A stretch of 37,085 nt of DNA from Fulvimarina sp. (GTDB lineage: Bacteria > Pseudomonadota > Alphaproteobacteria > Rhizobiales > Rhizobiaceae): NCBI GenBank assembly GCA_002700095.1, contig PACL01000011.1, forward strand, positions 1 to 37,085. The letters are read 5' to 3'. Below are positions 8,473 through 16,971 of this stretch, one piece after another. The notes beneath the pieces were generated by a model, which saw nothing but the letters and a program-made list of their open reading frames with translations, was not told where the DNA came from and searched no databases. A program made the translations under genes and the position numbers. Numbering within the stretch: position 1 is the first letter of the stretch; every line of letters begins with the position of its first letter.

Positions 8473-8577
8473 GGCTGCCCTCCGGTCTCGGTCCTCGAGA
8501 TAGCTGAGCCTAGTCCGAACTCTTGACCATCGTGTTAAGGATCGAAGGCCCTCGGAGCGCGAGCGCGGCATGGGGTG

Positions 8578-9003
8578 TCATCTCGGCGGTTGCGGATCGA
8601 TCACCGTGTCGAGACGACGATCCTCGGTTCGCACCACCCTATAGAAGCAGGACGTCCTGCCCGTATGACAGGTGTCCTCGCGCCGCTCGCACTCGACCTT
8701 CAGCCACACCGCATCCTGATCGCAGTCGACGCGAATTTCCCGAACGAGCTGCAGCGCCCCGGAACTCTCGCCCTTCTTCCAGAGCGTACCGCGCGAGCGA
8801 GACCAATAGTAGGCGTAGCCAGTGGCGATCGTCCGGTCGAGCGCCTCGGCGTTCATGTGAGCGACCATCAGGAGATCGCCGCTCGCGTGATCGGTCGTGA
8901 CGGCCGTGATCAGGCCGTTCGCGTCGAAGCGCGGGCGAAGCGAGGCTCCCTCTTCTTGTTCACTCTTGTCAGTGGAAGGGGCAGAGAAAACGGAATGCGC
9001 CAT
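8578..9003 (-). CDS. hisI: Phosphoribosyl-AMP cyclohydrolase
   Basis: A 141-residue enzyme of histidine biosynthesis (third step: opening the adenine ring of PR-AMP). The metal-site motifs are complete: [22 protein letters not shown] (Cys94 with three acidic or polar Mg/Zn ligands) and [11 protein letters not shown] (Cys112, Cys119 as Zn ligands). It is the stand-alone form, with no fused HisE pyrophosphohydrolase, as usual in alphaproteobacteria. The first ~20 residues are variable and polar. It lies 16 bp after folE on the same strand, so probably co-transcribed. Confidence 0.97.
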   Translation of the reverse strand: MAHSVFSAPSTDKSEQEEGASLRPRFDANGLITAVTTDHASGDLLMVAHMNAEALDRTIATGYAYYWSRSRGTLWKKGESSGALQLVREIRVDCDQDAVWLKVECERREDTCHTGRTSCFYRVVRTEDRRLDTVIDPQPPR

Positions 9004-9019
9004 GGCGTTGGTCGGCTGT

Positions 9020-9643
9020 TCAGGCGCTGAGGCCGATGAGGCGCAGGATCCGGTCCTGTTGCGCCTGATCGTCGGCGAAGACGCCGCGATAGGTGCCGGT
9101 ATAGGTCGACGACCCGTGGCTGCGGATCCCGCGCATCGACATGCACAGGTGCTCGGCTTCGAGAATCACCGCCACGCCCCGCGGCTTCAGCGTGCGGTCG
9201 AGGGCATCGGCGATCTGCGCCGTCATCGCTTCCTGCGTCTGCAGCCGGCGGCCGAACATGTCCACCAGCCGCGCGATCTTCGACAGCCCGAGCACTTTCC
9301 CGTCGGGGAGATAGGCGATGTGCGCCTTGCCGAGGACGGGCACCATGTGGTGCTCGCAATGGGTGTGGAAGGAGATGTCCTTGACGAGCACGATGTCGTT
9401 GTAGCCGGCGACCTCCTCGAAGACACGGCCGAGAACCTCGCTCGGCTCGTGGCCGTAGCCGCCGAACAGCTCCTCATAGGCTTTGACGACCCGCTTCGGC
9501 GTTTCCTTCAGCCCCTCGCGCTTCGGGTTCTCGCCGATCCAGCGCAGCAGCGTCGCCACCGCGGCTTCGGCCTCGGCACGGCTCGGCCGCTGGAACTCGC
9601 CGTCTTCCGGCTTCTCCGGGAATTTCTTGACCACTGCGTCCAT
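9020..9643 (-). CDS. folE: GTP cyclohydrolase I
   Basis: A 207-residue enzyme that converts GTP to dihydroneopterin triphosphate, the first step of folate synthesis and also the pterin source for H4MPT, which is relevant to the C1 island in this window. The zinc ligands Cys96 and His99 ([12 protein letters not shown]) and Cys167 (EHLCMSMRG) are all present, as is the [12 protein letters not shown] helix. I chose the ATG at 9643 (GGAG 9 bases upstream); an ATG at 9751 would add 36 residues outside the family. It is followed closely by hisI. Confidence 0.96.
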   Translation of the reverse strand: MDAVVKKFPEKPEDGEFQRPSRAEAEAAVATLLRWIGENPKREGLKETPKRVVKAYEELFGGYGHEPSEVLGRVFEEVAGYNDIVLVKDISFHTHCEHHMVPVLGKAHIAYLPDGKVLGLSKIARLVDMFGRRLQTQEAMTAQIADALDRTLKPRGVAVILEAEHLCMSMRGIRSHGSSTYTGTYRGVFADDQAQQDRILRLIGLSA

Positions 9644-9917
9644 GTTCTCATGCTCCGGAAAAGTCGGAATCCGTGCTGCCACCCACAGGGAATGGACGTC
9701 GGGGGCGCCGCCGGAACGGCCTTCGCTGGCGGCATTGACGGGCTTCTTCAAGGCGTCTTGTTCCTCGCGGAGTGACGGCCGTTGGAAGCGACCGATGAAG
9801 GCCCGAAGCGGCCGCCGTTCTGGCGACCTATCGAAGCGTCGACCGGGCCCCTATATAATCGGGCAGATAGCCCTTTGACAGGGCCGCAAGGAAAAACCTC
9901 GACCTTGGGGAAATACC

Positions 9918-10364
9918 GTGATCGACGACGTCTATAATGCCCGCATCCTCGAATTTGCGGGCAACATTCCCCGCATCGGCAGGCTCGCCGATGCCGATGC
10001 CAGCGCCACGGCGCATTCACGACTGTGTGGGTCCACCGTGACGATCGACCTCAAGGTGGAGGACGGCCTCGTGTCGGACTTCGCCCACGAGGTGAAAGCC
10101 TGCGCCCTCGGCCAGGCCTCGTCCTCGGTGATGGCGCGCCACATCGTCGGCTCGACGCCGGCCGAGCTGCGCCAGGTGCGCGAGGCGATGCGGGCGATGC
10201 TGAAGGAGAGCGCCGCGCCGCCGGAAGGCCGCTTCGAAGACCTGAAATATCTGGAGCCGGTCCGCGACCACAAGGCCCGCCACGCCTCGACCATGCTGAC
10301 ATTCGACGCCGTCGTCGAGGCGCTGGACAAGATCGAGGCGGAACGGCGCGGCGAGGCGGCCTGA
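9918..10364 (+). CDS. IscU/NifU-like iron-sulfur scaffold family protein
   Basis: A 148-residue member of the IscU N-terminal fold. Two of the three cluster-ligand cysteines are in place: Cys37 (SRLCGST) and Cys62 (VKACALGQASS). At the third ligand position, where family members have R-x-x-C-A, this protein reads KARHASTML (His122), so it may bind metal differently or not assemble a cluster alone. The same substitution occurs, from memory, in rhizobial homologues beside folE. GTG start at 9918 with TTGGGGAAA upstream; a TATAAT at 9854-9859 could be its -10. Divergent from folE. Confidence 0.82.
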   Translation: MIDDVYNARILEFAGNIPRIGRLADADASATAHSRLCGSTVTIDLKVEDGLVSDFAHEVKACALGQASSSVMARHIVGSTPAELRQVREAMRAMLKESAAPPEGRFEDLKYLEPVRDHKARHASTMLTFDAVVEALDKIEAERRGEAA

Positions 10365-10411
10365 GGCGGCGCGAGCCACCAGCGGGCAGGGCGGCAACGG
10401 GGATCTGAGCG

Positions 10412-10720
10412 ATGAAGCCTTCGGAAACCCTTGAGATGCATCGGGAAATGATCCGCGAGATCCTGTCGCGCTATCCGGTCAGCAACCCGCGCATCTTCGG
10501 CTCGGTGGCCCGCGGCGAGGACACCGAAGCCAGCGATTTGGATATTCTCGTAAAGCTCGACACCCAGCCAAATGCCGCGACCAGCCTGACGCTCATGGAT
10601 CTGGCGAGGCTGCAGATCGAACTCCAGAAGGCGACGGATCGGCGGATCGACGTGTCTCTCGAGGACGGTTTCTCCCAGCGCGTCCTCGAAAGGCTGTCCC
10701 GCAGCGCCATTGCTCTGTGA
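10412..10720 (+). CDS. MNT-type nucleotidyltransferase (antitoxin of HEPN/MNT pair)
   Basis: A 102-residue minimal nucleotidyltransferase. The active-site signature is complete: FGSVARG (Gly30-Ser31), SDLD (Asp42, Asp44) and RRIDVS (Asp80). In HEPN/MNT modules such proteins neutralise the HEPN ribonuclease, in studied cases by AMPylating it. It lies 47 bp after the IscU-like gene and directly before the HEPN gene. The pair interrupts what is elsewhere a short run from the IscU-like gene to yidD, suggesting acquisition of a mobile toxin-antitoxin unit. The family call is firm; the antitoxin role is inferred from pairing. Confidence 0.9.
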   Translation: MKPSETLEMHREMIREILSRYPVSNPRIFGSVARGEDTEASDLDILVKLDTQPNAATSLTLMDLARLQIELQKATDRRIDVSLEDGFSQRVLERLSRSAIAL

Positions 10721-10750
10721 GGGGCATGAACGGAGAGCCTGGCCGACCTG

Positions 10751-11089
10751 TTGCGCTCGCTGGTGAAATGGTGCCGGGAGACCGAGGGCTTGCTGGCAGA
10801 GGCGCCCGACGAGATTTTCGCGCAGAGCCGCCTGCATGAACTAGCTTTGTCGAAGGCGGTCGAGCAGGTCGGCGAGTTGTGTGGTCGGCTCCTTTTGAAG
10901 TACCCAAGCTTCGCCGAACAAAATGAGGCGTTGGAACTCCAAGCCGCTTACGGCATGCGAAACCGGCTCGGCCACGGTTACGACGATATCATCGTCCAGA
11001 TCGTCGTAAATACGGGGCGGCACGACATTCCGGCCTTGCGTGCGGCTGTGGAACGGATCCTGACAGATGCCGGCGAACCTCTCTCGTAA
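10751..11089 (+). CDS. HEPN-domain (HepT-like) ribonuclease toxin, start apparently frameshifted
   Basis: At least 112 residues of an all-helical HEPN domain. The catalytic RNxxxH motif is intact (Arg70, Asn71, His75 in MRNRLGHGY), as is the SKAVEQVGEL helix. The start is problematic. Only TTG 10751 or other rare codons are available in frame, and the best-placed ATG (10726) is out of frame: it reads MNGEPG and stops after ~36 codons. Removing one G from the AACGGAG near 10730-10734 would give ATG reading MNESLADLLRSL, a natural family N-terminus. The gene is therefore either started from a poor codon or disabled by a 1-bp insertion. Its end overlaps yidD by 23 bp. Confidence 0.75.
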   Translation: MRSLVKWCRETEGLLAEAPDEIFAQSRLHELALSKAVEQVGELCGRLLLKYPSFAEQNEALELQAAYGMRNRLGHGYDDIIVQIVVNTGRHDIPALRAAVERILTDAGEPLS

Positions 11090-11333
11090 CTATACCGGCC
11101 CCTGGCGAAAGACCCCCGGCCGCCTGCTCGGCGTCGGCTTCGTACGGCTGTACCAGCTGACGTTCTCGCCGCTGGTCGGCAGCCACTGCCGGCACATCCC
11201 AACCTGCTCGGAATATGCCTATGAGGCGGTCGCCCGCCACGGCCTGATGCGCGGCGGCTGGCTCGCGGCGCGGCGAGTCGCCAAATGCGGCCCGTTCGGG
11301 ACCTCCGGCATCGACAACGTCCCGGATGCCTGA
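11067..11333 (+). CDS. yidD: Membrane protein insertion efficiency factor YidD
   Basis: An 88-residue peripheral inner-membrane protein that assists YidC-dependent insertion. The family signature is clear: TPGRLLGVGFVRLYQLTFSP, then GSHCRHIPTCSEYAYEA with three conserved positions (two Cys) and a third Cys in RVAKCGPFG. An amphipathic N-terminal helix follows the first ~15 residues. The ATG at 11067 lies inside the end of the HEPN gene, so yidD now depends on the toxin transcript or on a promoter within it. Downstream are a small YegP-like gene and thrS. Confidence 0.94.
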   Translation: MPANLSRNYTGPWRKTPGRLLGVGFVRLYQLTFSPLVGSHCRHIPTCSEYAYEAVARHGLMRGGWLAARRVAKCGPFGTSGIDNVPDA

Positions 11334-11421
11334 GGCGGCGCGATTCGCCGCAACGTGACGGCGATTGACTTCCGTCGGGCTTCGTCGGACCTTCCTCTTC
11401 CGTTCGGAGAGGGGTGCGACG

Positions 11422-11598
11422 ATGGCCCACAGGTTCGAAGTCTACAAGGACAAGGCGGGAGAGTACCGCGTCCGCTTCAAGTACAACAGCGAAACCATCT
11501 TCTCGACCGAGGGCTACGCCTCGAAGTCGGGCGCGCACCGGGCCATCGAGTCGATCAAGAAGTTCGTGCCGGAGGCTCCGACCCAGGAGCTCGAATAG
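11422..11598 (+). CDS. YegP-like DUF1508 protein
   Basis: A 58-residue protein made of a single DUF1508 unit: FEVYKDKAGEYRVRFKYN, then IFSTEGYASKSGAHRAIESI. Many relatives have two such repeats; the one-repeat form is common in alphaproteobacteria. Function is not established; the family is small, cytosolic and sometimes stress-induced. GGAGAGGGG ends about 8 bases before the ATG at 11422. An upstream in-frame ATG (11365) would add 19 residues with no family match. Confidence 0.88.
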   Translation: MAHRFEVYKDKAGEYRVRFKYNSETIFSTEGYASKSGAHRAIESIKKFVPEAPTQELE

Positions 11599-11967
11599 GC
11601 GCGAAGGCCTGATCCGCGCCCGCCACGCGGCCGCGTCTGCCACGCCAGGTCGCCGCGCCCGCCGCGCACACAGATCGGCAGGATTCGACCCGCCTCGACG
11701 CAGGCACCGACGGCAATCCGCCGGATCGGCTTCGACGGGATCGTTCGGCTGGCCGCGCAGCCGGCTGGCGAAGGCGTCCTCCGGTTCCCACTTGAGCGGA
11801 CGGTTTGCGCCGCCTATAGGACTGGCGCAGCCATGCCCGAGATGGCGCCGCATTCAACCTCGCGGCACGGGCAGGCATCAGGGCAGCGGCCACATGATAC
11901 TCGCCGCGCCGTAAAATCACACCCCACCCGCGCTCGTAGGCGGGACTGGACCCCAGGAGACATGACC
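11599..11967. other. 369-bp gap before thrS, no gene seen
   Basis: Frames here are Arg/Ala-rich and unconserved. An in-frame extension of thrS back to 11833 exists but has no ribosome site and an unlike composition. The region should hold the thrS promoter and leader. I found no T-box stem, no tRNA-like structure and no ThrRS-type operator that I could support. Confidence 0.5.
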
Positions 11968-13980
11968 ATGACGCAAGCCGTATCCCTCAAATTTCCCGAT
12001 GGTTCCGAGCGCTCCTTCGACGCCGCGATCAGCGGCGCGGAGATCGCCGCCGGCATTTCCAAGTCGCTGGCCAAGAAGGCCGTCGCCTACGCCCTCGACG
12101 GCGAGGTGCGCGATCTCGCCGATCCGGTCGGCCATTCCGGCGCCCTCGAAATCCTTACTCGTGACGATCCGCGGGCCCTCGAACTCATCCGCCACGACGC
12201 CGCCCATGTCATGGCGGAGGCGGTGCAGGAGCTGTGGCCCGGCACCCAGGTGACCATCGGCCCGGTGATCGAGAACGGCTTCTATTACGATTTTGCCAAG
12301 AACGAGCCGTTCACGCCCGAGGACCTGCCGGTCATCGAGAAGAAGATGGCCGAGATCATTCGCCGCAACGCGCCGTTCAAGAAGGACGTCTGGTCGCGGG
12401 AAAAGGCCAAGCAGGTCTTTCGCGACAAGGGCGAGAGCTACAAGGTCGAGCTGGTCGACGCGATCCCCGAGGGGCAGGATCTCAAGATCTACAGCCAAGG
12501 CGAATGGTTCGATCTCTGCCGCGGGCCGCACATGGTCTCGACCGGCCACATCGGCGAGAACTTCAAGCTGATGAAGGTCGCCGGCGCCTATTGGCGCGGC
12601 GATTCGACCAACGCGATGCTCAGCCGCATCTATGGCACCGCCTGGGCCACCAAGGAGCAGCTGGCGAACTATCTCCACATGCTGGAGGAGGCCGAGAAGC
12701 GCGACCATCGCCGGCTCGGCCGCGAGATGGATCTCTTCCATTTTCAGGAAGAAGGGCCGGGCGTCGTGTTCTGGCACGGCAAGGGCTGGAAGATGTTCCA
12801 GACCCTCGTCTCCTACATGCGCCGCCGGCTCGACGGCGTCTATGACGAGGTCAACGCGCCGCAGATCCTCGACAAGTCGCTGTGGGAGACCTCCGGCCAC
12901 TGGGGCTGGTACCAGGAGAACATGTTCGCGGTGAAGTCGGCCCACGCCTTCACCCATCCGGACGACGAGGAGGCCGATCACCGGGTCTTCGCGATCAAGC
13001 CGATGAACTGCCCCGGCCACGTCCAGATCTTCAAGCACGGCCTGAAGTCCTACCGCGAACTTCCTATACGGCTTGCAGAATTCGGAAACGTTCACCGCTA
13101 CGAACCGTCCGGCGCGCTGCATGGTCTGCTGCGCGTGCGCGGCTTCACCCAGGACGATGCGCATGTCTTCTGCACCGAGGAGCAGATGGCGGCCGAGTGC
13201 CTGCGCATCAACGACCTGATCCTCTCGGTCTACGAGGACTTCGGCTTCGAGGAAGTCGTCGTGAAGCTCTCGACCCGGCCGGAAAAGCGCGTCGGCTCCG
13301 ACGAGAGCTGGGACCGTGCCGAGACGATCATGACCAAGGTTTTGGAAGAGATCGCGGCGAAGTCCGGCGGCAGGATCAGGACCGGCATCCTGCCGGGCGA
13401 GGGCGCTTTCTACGGTCCGAAGTTCGAATACACCCTGCGCGATGCCATCGGCCGGGAATGGCAGTGCGGCACCACCCAGGTGGACTTCAACCTGCCGGAG
13501 CGCTTCGGTGCCTTCTATATCGACCAGAATTCCGAGAAAAAGCAGCCGGTGATGATCCACCGGGCGATCTGCGGCTCGATGGAGCGCTTCCTCGGCATCC
13601 TGATCGAGAACTTCGCCGGTCACATGCCGTTGTGGTTCGCGCCCGAGCAGGTGGTCGTCGCGACCATCACCTCCGAGGCCGACGACTATGCCATGGAGGT
13701 CCTTGCGGCGTTGAGGGAGGCCGGGCTTCGGGCGAGCGTCGACCTGCGAAACGAGAAGATCAACTACAAGGTCCGCGAGCACTCGCTCGCCAAGGTCCCG
13801 GTCATGCTGGTCTGCGGCAAGCGCGAGGCCGAGGAGCGGACGGTGAACATCCGCCGGCTCGGCTCGAAGGACCAGACCTCGCTGTCCCTCGACGCGGCGC
13901 TTGCGGCCCTCTCCGACGAGGCCGTGCCGCCGGACCTGAAGCGGGACCGGGCTGCGAGGACGCAGGCGCCCGCCGCCTGA
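11968..13980 (+). CDS. thrS: Threonyl-tRNA synthetase
   Basis: A 670-residue class II synthetase that charges tRNA-Thr. Domains in order: TGS (residues ~1-62), second additional/editing domain (~65-245) with the HDAAHVMA zinc/editing motif, ENGFYYDF and [10 protein letters not shown], then the catalytic core with [11 protein letters not shown] (around 346-356), [20 protein letters not shown] (motif 2) and [17 protein letters not shown] (motif 3), and a C-terminal anticodon-binding domain. Two ATGs lie close together; AGGAGA ends one base before the first (11962) and seven before the second (11968), so the second is the better start. Full length; essential housekeeping gene. Confidence 0.98.
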   Translation: MTQAVSLKFPDGSERSFDAAISGAEIAAGISKSLAKKAVAYALDGEVRDLADPVGHSGALEILTRDDPRALELIRHDAAHVMAEAVQELWPGTQVTIGPVIENGFYYDFAKNEPFTPEDLPVIEKKMAEIIRRNAPFKKDVWSREKAKQVFRDKGESYKVELVDAIPEGQDLKIYSQGEWFDLCRGPHMVSTGHIGENFKLMKVAGAYWRGDSTNAMLSRIYGTAWATKEQLANYLHMLEEAEKRDHRRLGREMDLFHFQEEGPGVVFWHGKGWKMFQTLVSYMRRRLDGVYDEVNAPQILDKSLWETSGHWGWYQENMFAVKSAHAFTHPDDEEADHRVFAIKPMNCPGHVQIFKHGLKSYRELPIRLAEFGNVHRYEPSGALHGLLRVRGFTQDDAHVFCTEEQMAAECLRINDLILSVYEDFGFEEVVVKLSTRPEKRVGSDESWDRAETIMTKVLEEIAAKSGGRIRTGILPGEGAFYGPKFEYTLRDAIGREWQCGTTQVDFNLPERFGAFYIDQNSEKKQPVMIHRAICGSMERFLGILIENFAGHMPLWFAPEQVVVATITSEADDYAMEVLAALREAGLRASVDLRNEKINYKVREHSLAKVPVMLVCGKREAEERTVNIRRLGSKDQTSLSLDAALAALSDEAVPPDLKRDRAARTQAPAA

Positions 13981-14013
13981 CGTCCGCGAGTCTTGGCCGA
14001 TAGAACCAGGGAA

Positions 14014-14045
14014 AGCCGCATGCCCGCGGGGCGTGCGGCTTTTTC
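14014..14045 (+). terminator. Intrinsic terminator after thrS
   Basis: AGCCGCA pairs with TGCGGCT and the inner GCCC with GGGC (U-G wobble between them) around a GCG loop, followed by TTTTT. It begins 33 bases after the thrS stop and separates thrS from the convergent gene ending at 14049. On the other strand the stem is followed by only three T, so it is mainly rightward. Confidence 0.85.
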
Positions 14046-14048
14046 GTA

Positions 14049-15254
14049 TCAGTCGCCGGAGCCTGACACGCCGTCGAGGGGACCTTCGGCCGGATCCTCC
14101 GGCTGGGCGATCTCCGAGGTCAGCACCTCGACGTCGGTGTTCTCGCCCGCCGCGACCGTGAAGGGCCGCTGGTAGACGCGGTCGTTGTTCTTGGCGACAA
14201 TGACGTAGTCGCCTTCCGCCAGCACCATGGTCGGGAAGGCGCCGACGCTCTGGCGCACGAGGTCGCCCGAGGCGGTGGTGATTGTCCAGGCGGTGTCGGC
14301 GATCGCCTCGCCGCCATGCTCTCGGACGAGCTTCATGGTCAGGAGGGCGGCGCGCTGGGTCAGCGTCGCCTCGGTCAGCTTGCCGGCCTCGACGCGGATG
14401 TCGGCGCGCACGACCGCATTGGCCGAGCCGTAATGGGAGACGATCTGGTAGGCGCCGGCATTCAGCCGCACCACCCGTTCCGGCGGCACGTCGCTGGCGA
14501 CGAGCTTGTGGCTCTCCTCCTCGTCGTCCTCCTTGGCGTAGATGTCGAAGCTCAGCCGCGACGCAGCGGCCTTGCCCTCGTCGCCGACCACGGCGTTGAG
14601 CTTCAGGCCGCCGGCATTGAGGATGACGGTCTCCTGGATCTTGATGCCGGCAAAGTCGACGCGCTTGACGATCCCGGCCCGGCCGAAGGCGACATGCAGG
14701 ATGTAGGTGCCGGGCGCCACCTCGAAGTCGGGCGTCGCGCTCTCCGACGAGGCGACCAGCGAGGGGCTGCCGTCGAAGGAGGGAACCGCCGAGAACAGCC
14801 GCCAGACCAGCCCGTTGGGGATCGGGGTGCCGCCCTCCGAAAGCACGGCGCGCAGGGACAGCGTCTCGCGCCGGCGCAGGAGGTTCTGGGTCGGCCCGGT
14901 CTGCGGGGCATAGGCCGGAAGGCCGGGGAGATCGATCGCCGGCGCCTGCGGCTTGCCCGGCAGGTTCGGCAGGGCGATCGGCTCGAATCGTCGGAGCGGC
15001 ATCGCCTGCGGTGCGCCGATCTCGTCGCCCTTCGGCAGGAGGTCGTTCGCCGACGGCGAGACGTAGGGCCCCGGCCGGTCCGGATTGCCACCGAAGATCC
15101 CGCCGAGACCACCGAGGAAGCCGCCGCCACCGCCGCCACCGCCGCCACCATCCTGGGCGAAAGCGGTTGGCGTGGATGCCGCGGCGACCAGAGCGAGGGC
15201 GGTCAGCCCCCCCGTGATCCGCCGTGCAAGGGTCCGGTACCGCGGCCCCGTCAT
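14049..15254 (-). CDS. Secreted Gly-rich hypothetical protein with beta-rich repeats
   Basis: A 401-residue protein of unknown function. Residues ~1-31 are a signal peptide ending PTAFAQ, followed at once by a run of ten glycines and a FLGGLGGIFGG segment, then a Pro-rich linker (~55-115). The remainder looks like several carboxypeptidase-regulatory/transthyretin-like beta domains: repeated units near FEVAPGTYILHVAFGRAG, LNAGAYQIVSHYGSANA and LAEGDYVIVAKNNDRVYQRP share an xGxY[IV]xxA pattern. Such folds occur in envelope or outer-membrane-associated proteins. A GGAG about 9 bases upstream supports the ATG at 15254, which overlaps the stop of a possible 44-codon frame (ATGA). Confidence 0.78.
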   Translation of the reverse strand: MTGPRYRTLARRITGGLTALALVAAASTPTAFAQDGGGGGGGGGGFLGGLGGIFGGNPDRPGPYVSPSANDLLPKGDEIGAPQAMPLRRFEPIALPNLPGKPQAPAIDLPGLPAYAPQTGPTQNLLRRRETLSLRAVLSEGGTPIPNGLVWRLFSAVPSFDGSPSLVASSESATPDFEVAPGTYILHVAFGRAGIVKRVDFAGIKIQETVILNAGGLKLNAVVGDEGKAAASRLSFDIYAKEDDEEESHKLVASDVPPERVVRLNAGAYQIVSHYGSANAVVRADIRVEAGKLTEATLTQRAALLTMKLVREHGGEAIADTAWTITTASGDLVRQSVGAFPTMVLAEGDYVIVAKNNDRVYQRPFTVAAGENTDVEVLTSEIAQPEDPAEGPLDGVSGSGD

Positions 15255-15385
15255 AGCGGCCGCTCCGCGGCGCGCATGAAGCACGTCTCGTCGGCCGGAC
15301 GGTCGTCGTCCGCGAGCGACTTCTCTACATCGATGATTGGTTGGCCCACGCGCTGGCGCGCGCCGGTCTGGAATGCTTCCCCCAT
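15251..15385 (-). CDS. Possible 44-residue protein coupled to the downstream secreted protein gene
   Basis: A short frame reading MGEAFQTGARQRVG..., ending AERPL. Its stop overlaps the ATG of the next gene as ATGA, and AAGGA lies 7-8 bases before its start, both signs of real translation. The product is polar, without signal or membrane segment, and I do not recognise it. A longer form starting at 15508 is possible but less likely. It may serve only to couple translation to the Gly-rich protein. Confidence 0.4.
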   Translation of the reverse strand: MGEAFQTGARQRVGQPIIDVEKSLADDDRPADETCFMRAAERPL

Positions 15386-15558
15386 GAAATATCCTTGACC
15401 GCAAATCATCGACGAATTCAAGGCAGCCGCCAGTCGCGATGCACAGGCGGGGAACGAGCCATGCACGGCCGGGGAAAACGCCCCGTTCAGCGCCCATGCG
15501 ATTGCCAAGTCCGTCCTTCCCGCCTAGCTCTGCCCCACGAGCCCTCGGAGACCAAGCC

Positions 15559-16143
15559 TTGACCGAAGCCGCGACCCTCCTCTCCACCCGTCGTTCGATC
15601 CCGATCCCGATGCTGGCCGCGCCGGCCCCCGCGGGCGCCGAGCTCGACCGGATCCTTGCGATCGCGTCGCGCGTACCCGATCACGGCAAGCTGGCCCCCT
15701 GGCGCTTCATCCTCTATCGCGGCGATGCGGCGCGGGCGATCGGCGCGGCACTGGCCAGGCTCGTCGCCGGACGCGAGGGCGAGCGGATGACCGAGACCCG
15801 CCAAAAGGTCGAGGCCGAACGCTTCACCCGCGCGCCGCTCGTCATAGGCGTCGTCTCGACGGCCAGCGAACACGGCAAGATCCCGGTCTGGGAGCAGCAG
15901 CTCTCCGCCGGGGCGGCGACGATGAACCTCGTTAACGCCGTCCACGCCCATGGCTATGCGGCGAACTGGGTGACCGAATGGGTCGCCTATGACGACGAGG
16001 CGAAGGCCATTCTCGGCATCGCGCCGCAGGAGAGGGTGGCGGGCTTCGTCCATGTCGGCACGCCCACCGAACCGCCCTCCGAGCGACCCCGGCCGGAGCT
16101 TGCGATGATCGTCACCGAAGCCCGGGCACCGGAGGCAGGCTGA
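15559..16143 (+). CDS. Nitroreductase family FMN oxidoreductase (YdjA-like)
   Basis: A 194-residue flavoenzyme expected to reduce nitro or quinone-type substrates with NAD(P)H. Family motifs are STRRSIP near the N-terminus (FMN phosphate contacts), ASRVPDHGKLAPWRF (a signature of the short YdjA group), a central GAATMNLVNAVHAHGY helix and WVTEW. The start is TTG at 15559 with GGAGA 7-8 bases upstream. The stop shares one base with the ATG of the following flavin reductase-like gene, so the two are translationally coupled. Substrate unknown. Confidence 0.9.
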   Translation: MTEAATLLSTRRSIPIPMLAAPAPAGAELDRILAIASRVPDHGKLAPWRFILYRGDAARAIGAALARLVAGREGERMTETRQKVEAERFTRAPLVIGVVSTASEHGKIPVWEQQLSAGAATMNLVNAVHAHGYAANWVTEWVAYDDEAKAILGIAPQERVAGFVHVGTPTEPPSERPRPELAMIVTEARAPEAG

Positions 16144-16766
16144 TGCTCTTCTACACCACCGACACCAACGACCACGGCCTCCCCCACGATCCGTTCAAGG
16201 CGATCGTTGCGCCGCGGCCTATCGGCTGGATCTCGACCCGCTCCAGGGACGGCGCGGTCAACCTCGCGCCCTACAGCTTCTTCAATGCGATCAGCGACCG
16301 CCCCAAGCTGATCATGTTCTCTTCCGCCGGCATGAAGGATACGGCGAGCTTCGCGATCGAGAGCGGCGAGTTCGTGGCCAACCTCGCGACCCGCACGCTC
16401 GCCGCCGAACTCAACCGGAGTTCCGCCCCGGCGCCGCGCGGCGTCAGCGAATTCGCCTTTTCGGGGCTCACCGAGGCGGCCTGCCGGATCGTCGCCGCGC
16501 CCCGCGTCGCCGAGAGCCCTGCCGCCCTCGAATGCAAGGTCACCCAGTGGTTCCAGCCGGAGGGGCTGAACGGGACGGTGTCGGAAAACACCGTGGTGAT
16601 CGGCCAGGTCGTCGCGATCCACATCGACGAGGCGATCCTGAAGGACGGCATGATCGACATGGCGCTGGCTGCCCCGCTCGCCCGCCTCGGCTATCTCGAC
16701 TATTCCGTCAGCGACGAAGTCTTCCAGATGCGCCGCCCGCGGTCCGCCGACGGGTCCGACGTCTGA
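16143..16766 (+). CDS. Flavin reductase-like (DIM6/NTAB, split-barrel) domain protein
   Basis: A 207-residue FMN-binding split-barrel protein, flavoredoxin type. Diagnostic segments: IVAPRPIGWISTRSRDG, NLAPYSFFNAISDRPKLIMF and the FVANLAT strand, which form the FMN pocket. Its coupling to the nitroreductase suggests electron transfer between them, or action on a common substrate; this is inferred. The C-terminal ~12 residues are polar and variable. Normal length. Confidence 0.9.
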   Translation: MLFYTTDTNDHGLPHDPFKAIVAPRPIGWISTRSRDGAVNLAPYSFFNAISDRPKLIMFSSAGMKDTASFAIESGEFVANLATRTLAAELNRSSAPAPRGVSEFAFSGLTEAACRIVAAPRVAESPAALECKVTQWFQPEGLNGTVSENTVVIGQVVAIHIDEAILKDGMIDMALAAPLARLGYLDYSVSDEVFQMRRPRSADGSDV

Positions 16767-16971
16767 CTCCGGGCCGGCGTTTTCCGATTTCTCGACGCCC
16801 AGCCGGGCAATCCGACAACGCCGGCAGAGCGCGCGCGCAGTTTCGAGCCCAGGCACGGGCGGGGGCCCAGATGATGGTTATCGCTGCGTCAACGAGCATG
16901 GTGAACGAAAGCTAAACCTTTTCCCCCGATGATGAGCCGACCAAGCGAGTCGAGGGCTGGGGGATGCGTTC

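Noticed and set aside
9875..9903. TTGACA upstream of the IscU-like gene as a -35 box
   Set aside because: No acceptable -10 at 16-18 bases; the hexamer is part of a short GCCCT...AGGGC repeat. The TATAAT at 9854 has no good -35 either.
11833..11967. N-terminal extension of ThrRS by 45 residues
   Set aside because: No ribosome site, and the Arg/His-rich sequence is absent from ThrRS; AGGAGA points to the ATG at 11968.
11599..11967. T-box or threonine attenuator before thrS
   Set aside because: No T-box bulge motif, no Thr-rich leader peptide with terminator; not expected in alphaproteobacteria.
11917..13782. A 621-codon frame antisense to thrS
   Set aside because: A shadow of the GC-rich codon pattern of thrS; it has no family motif, and thrS is certain.
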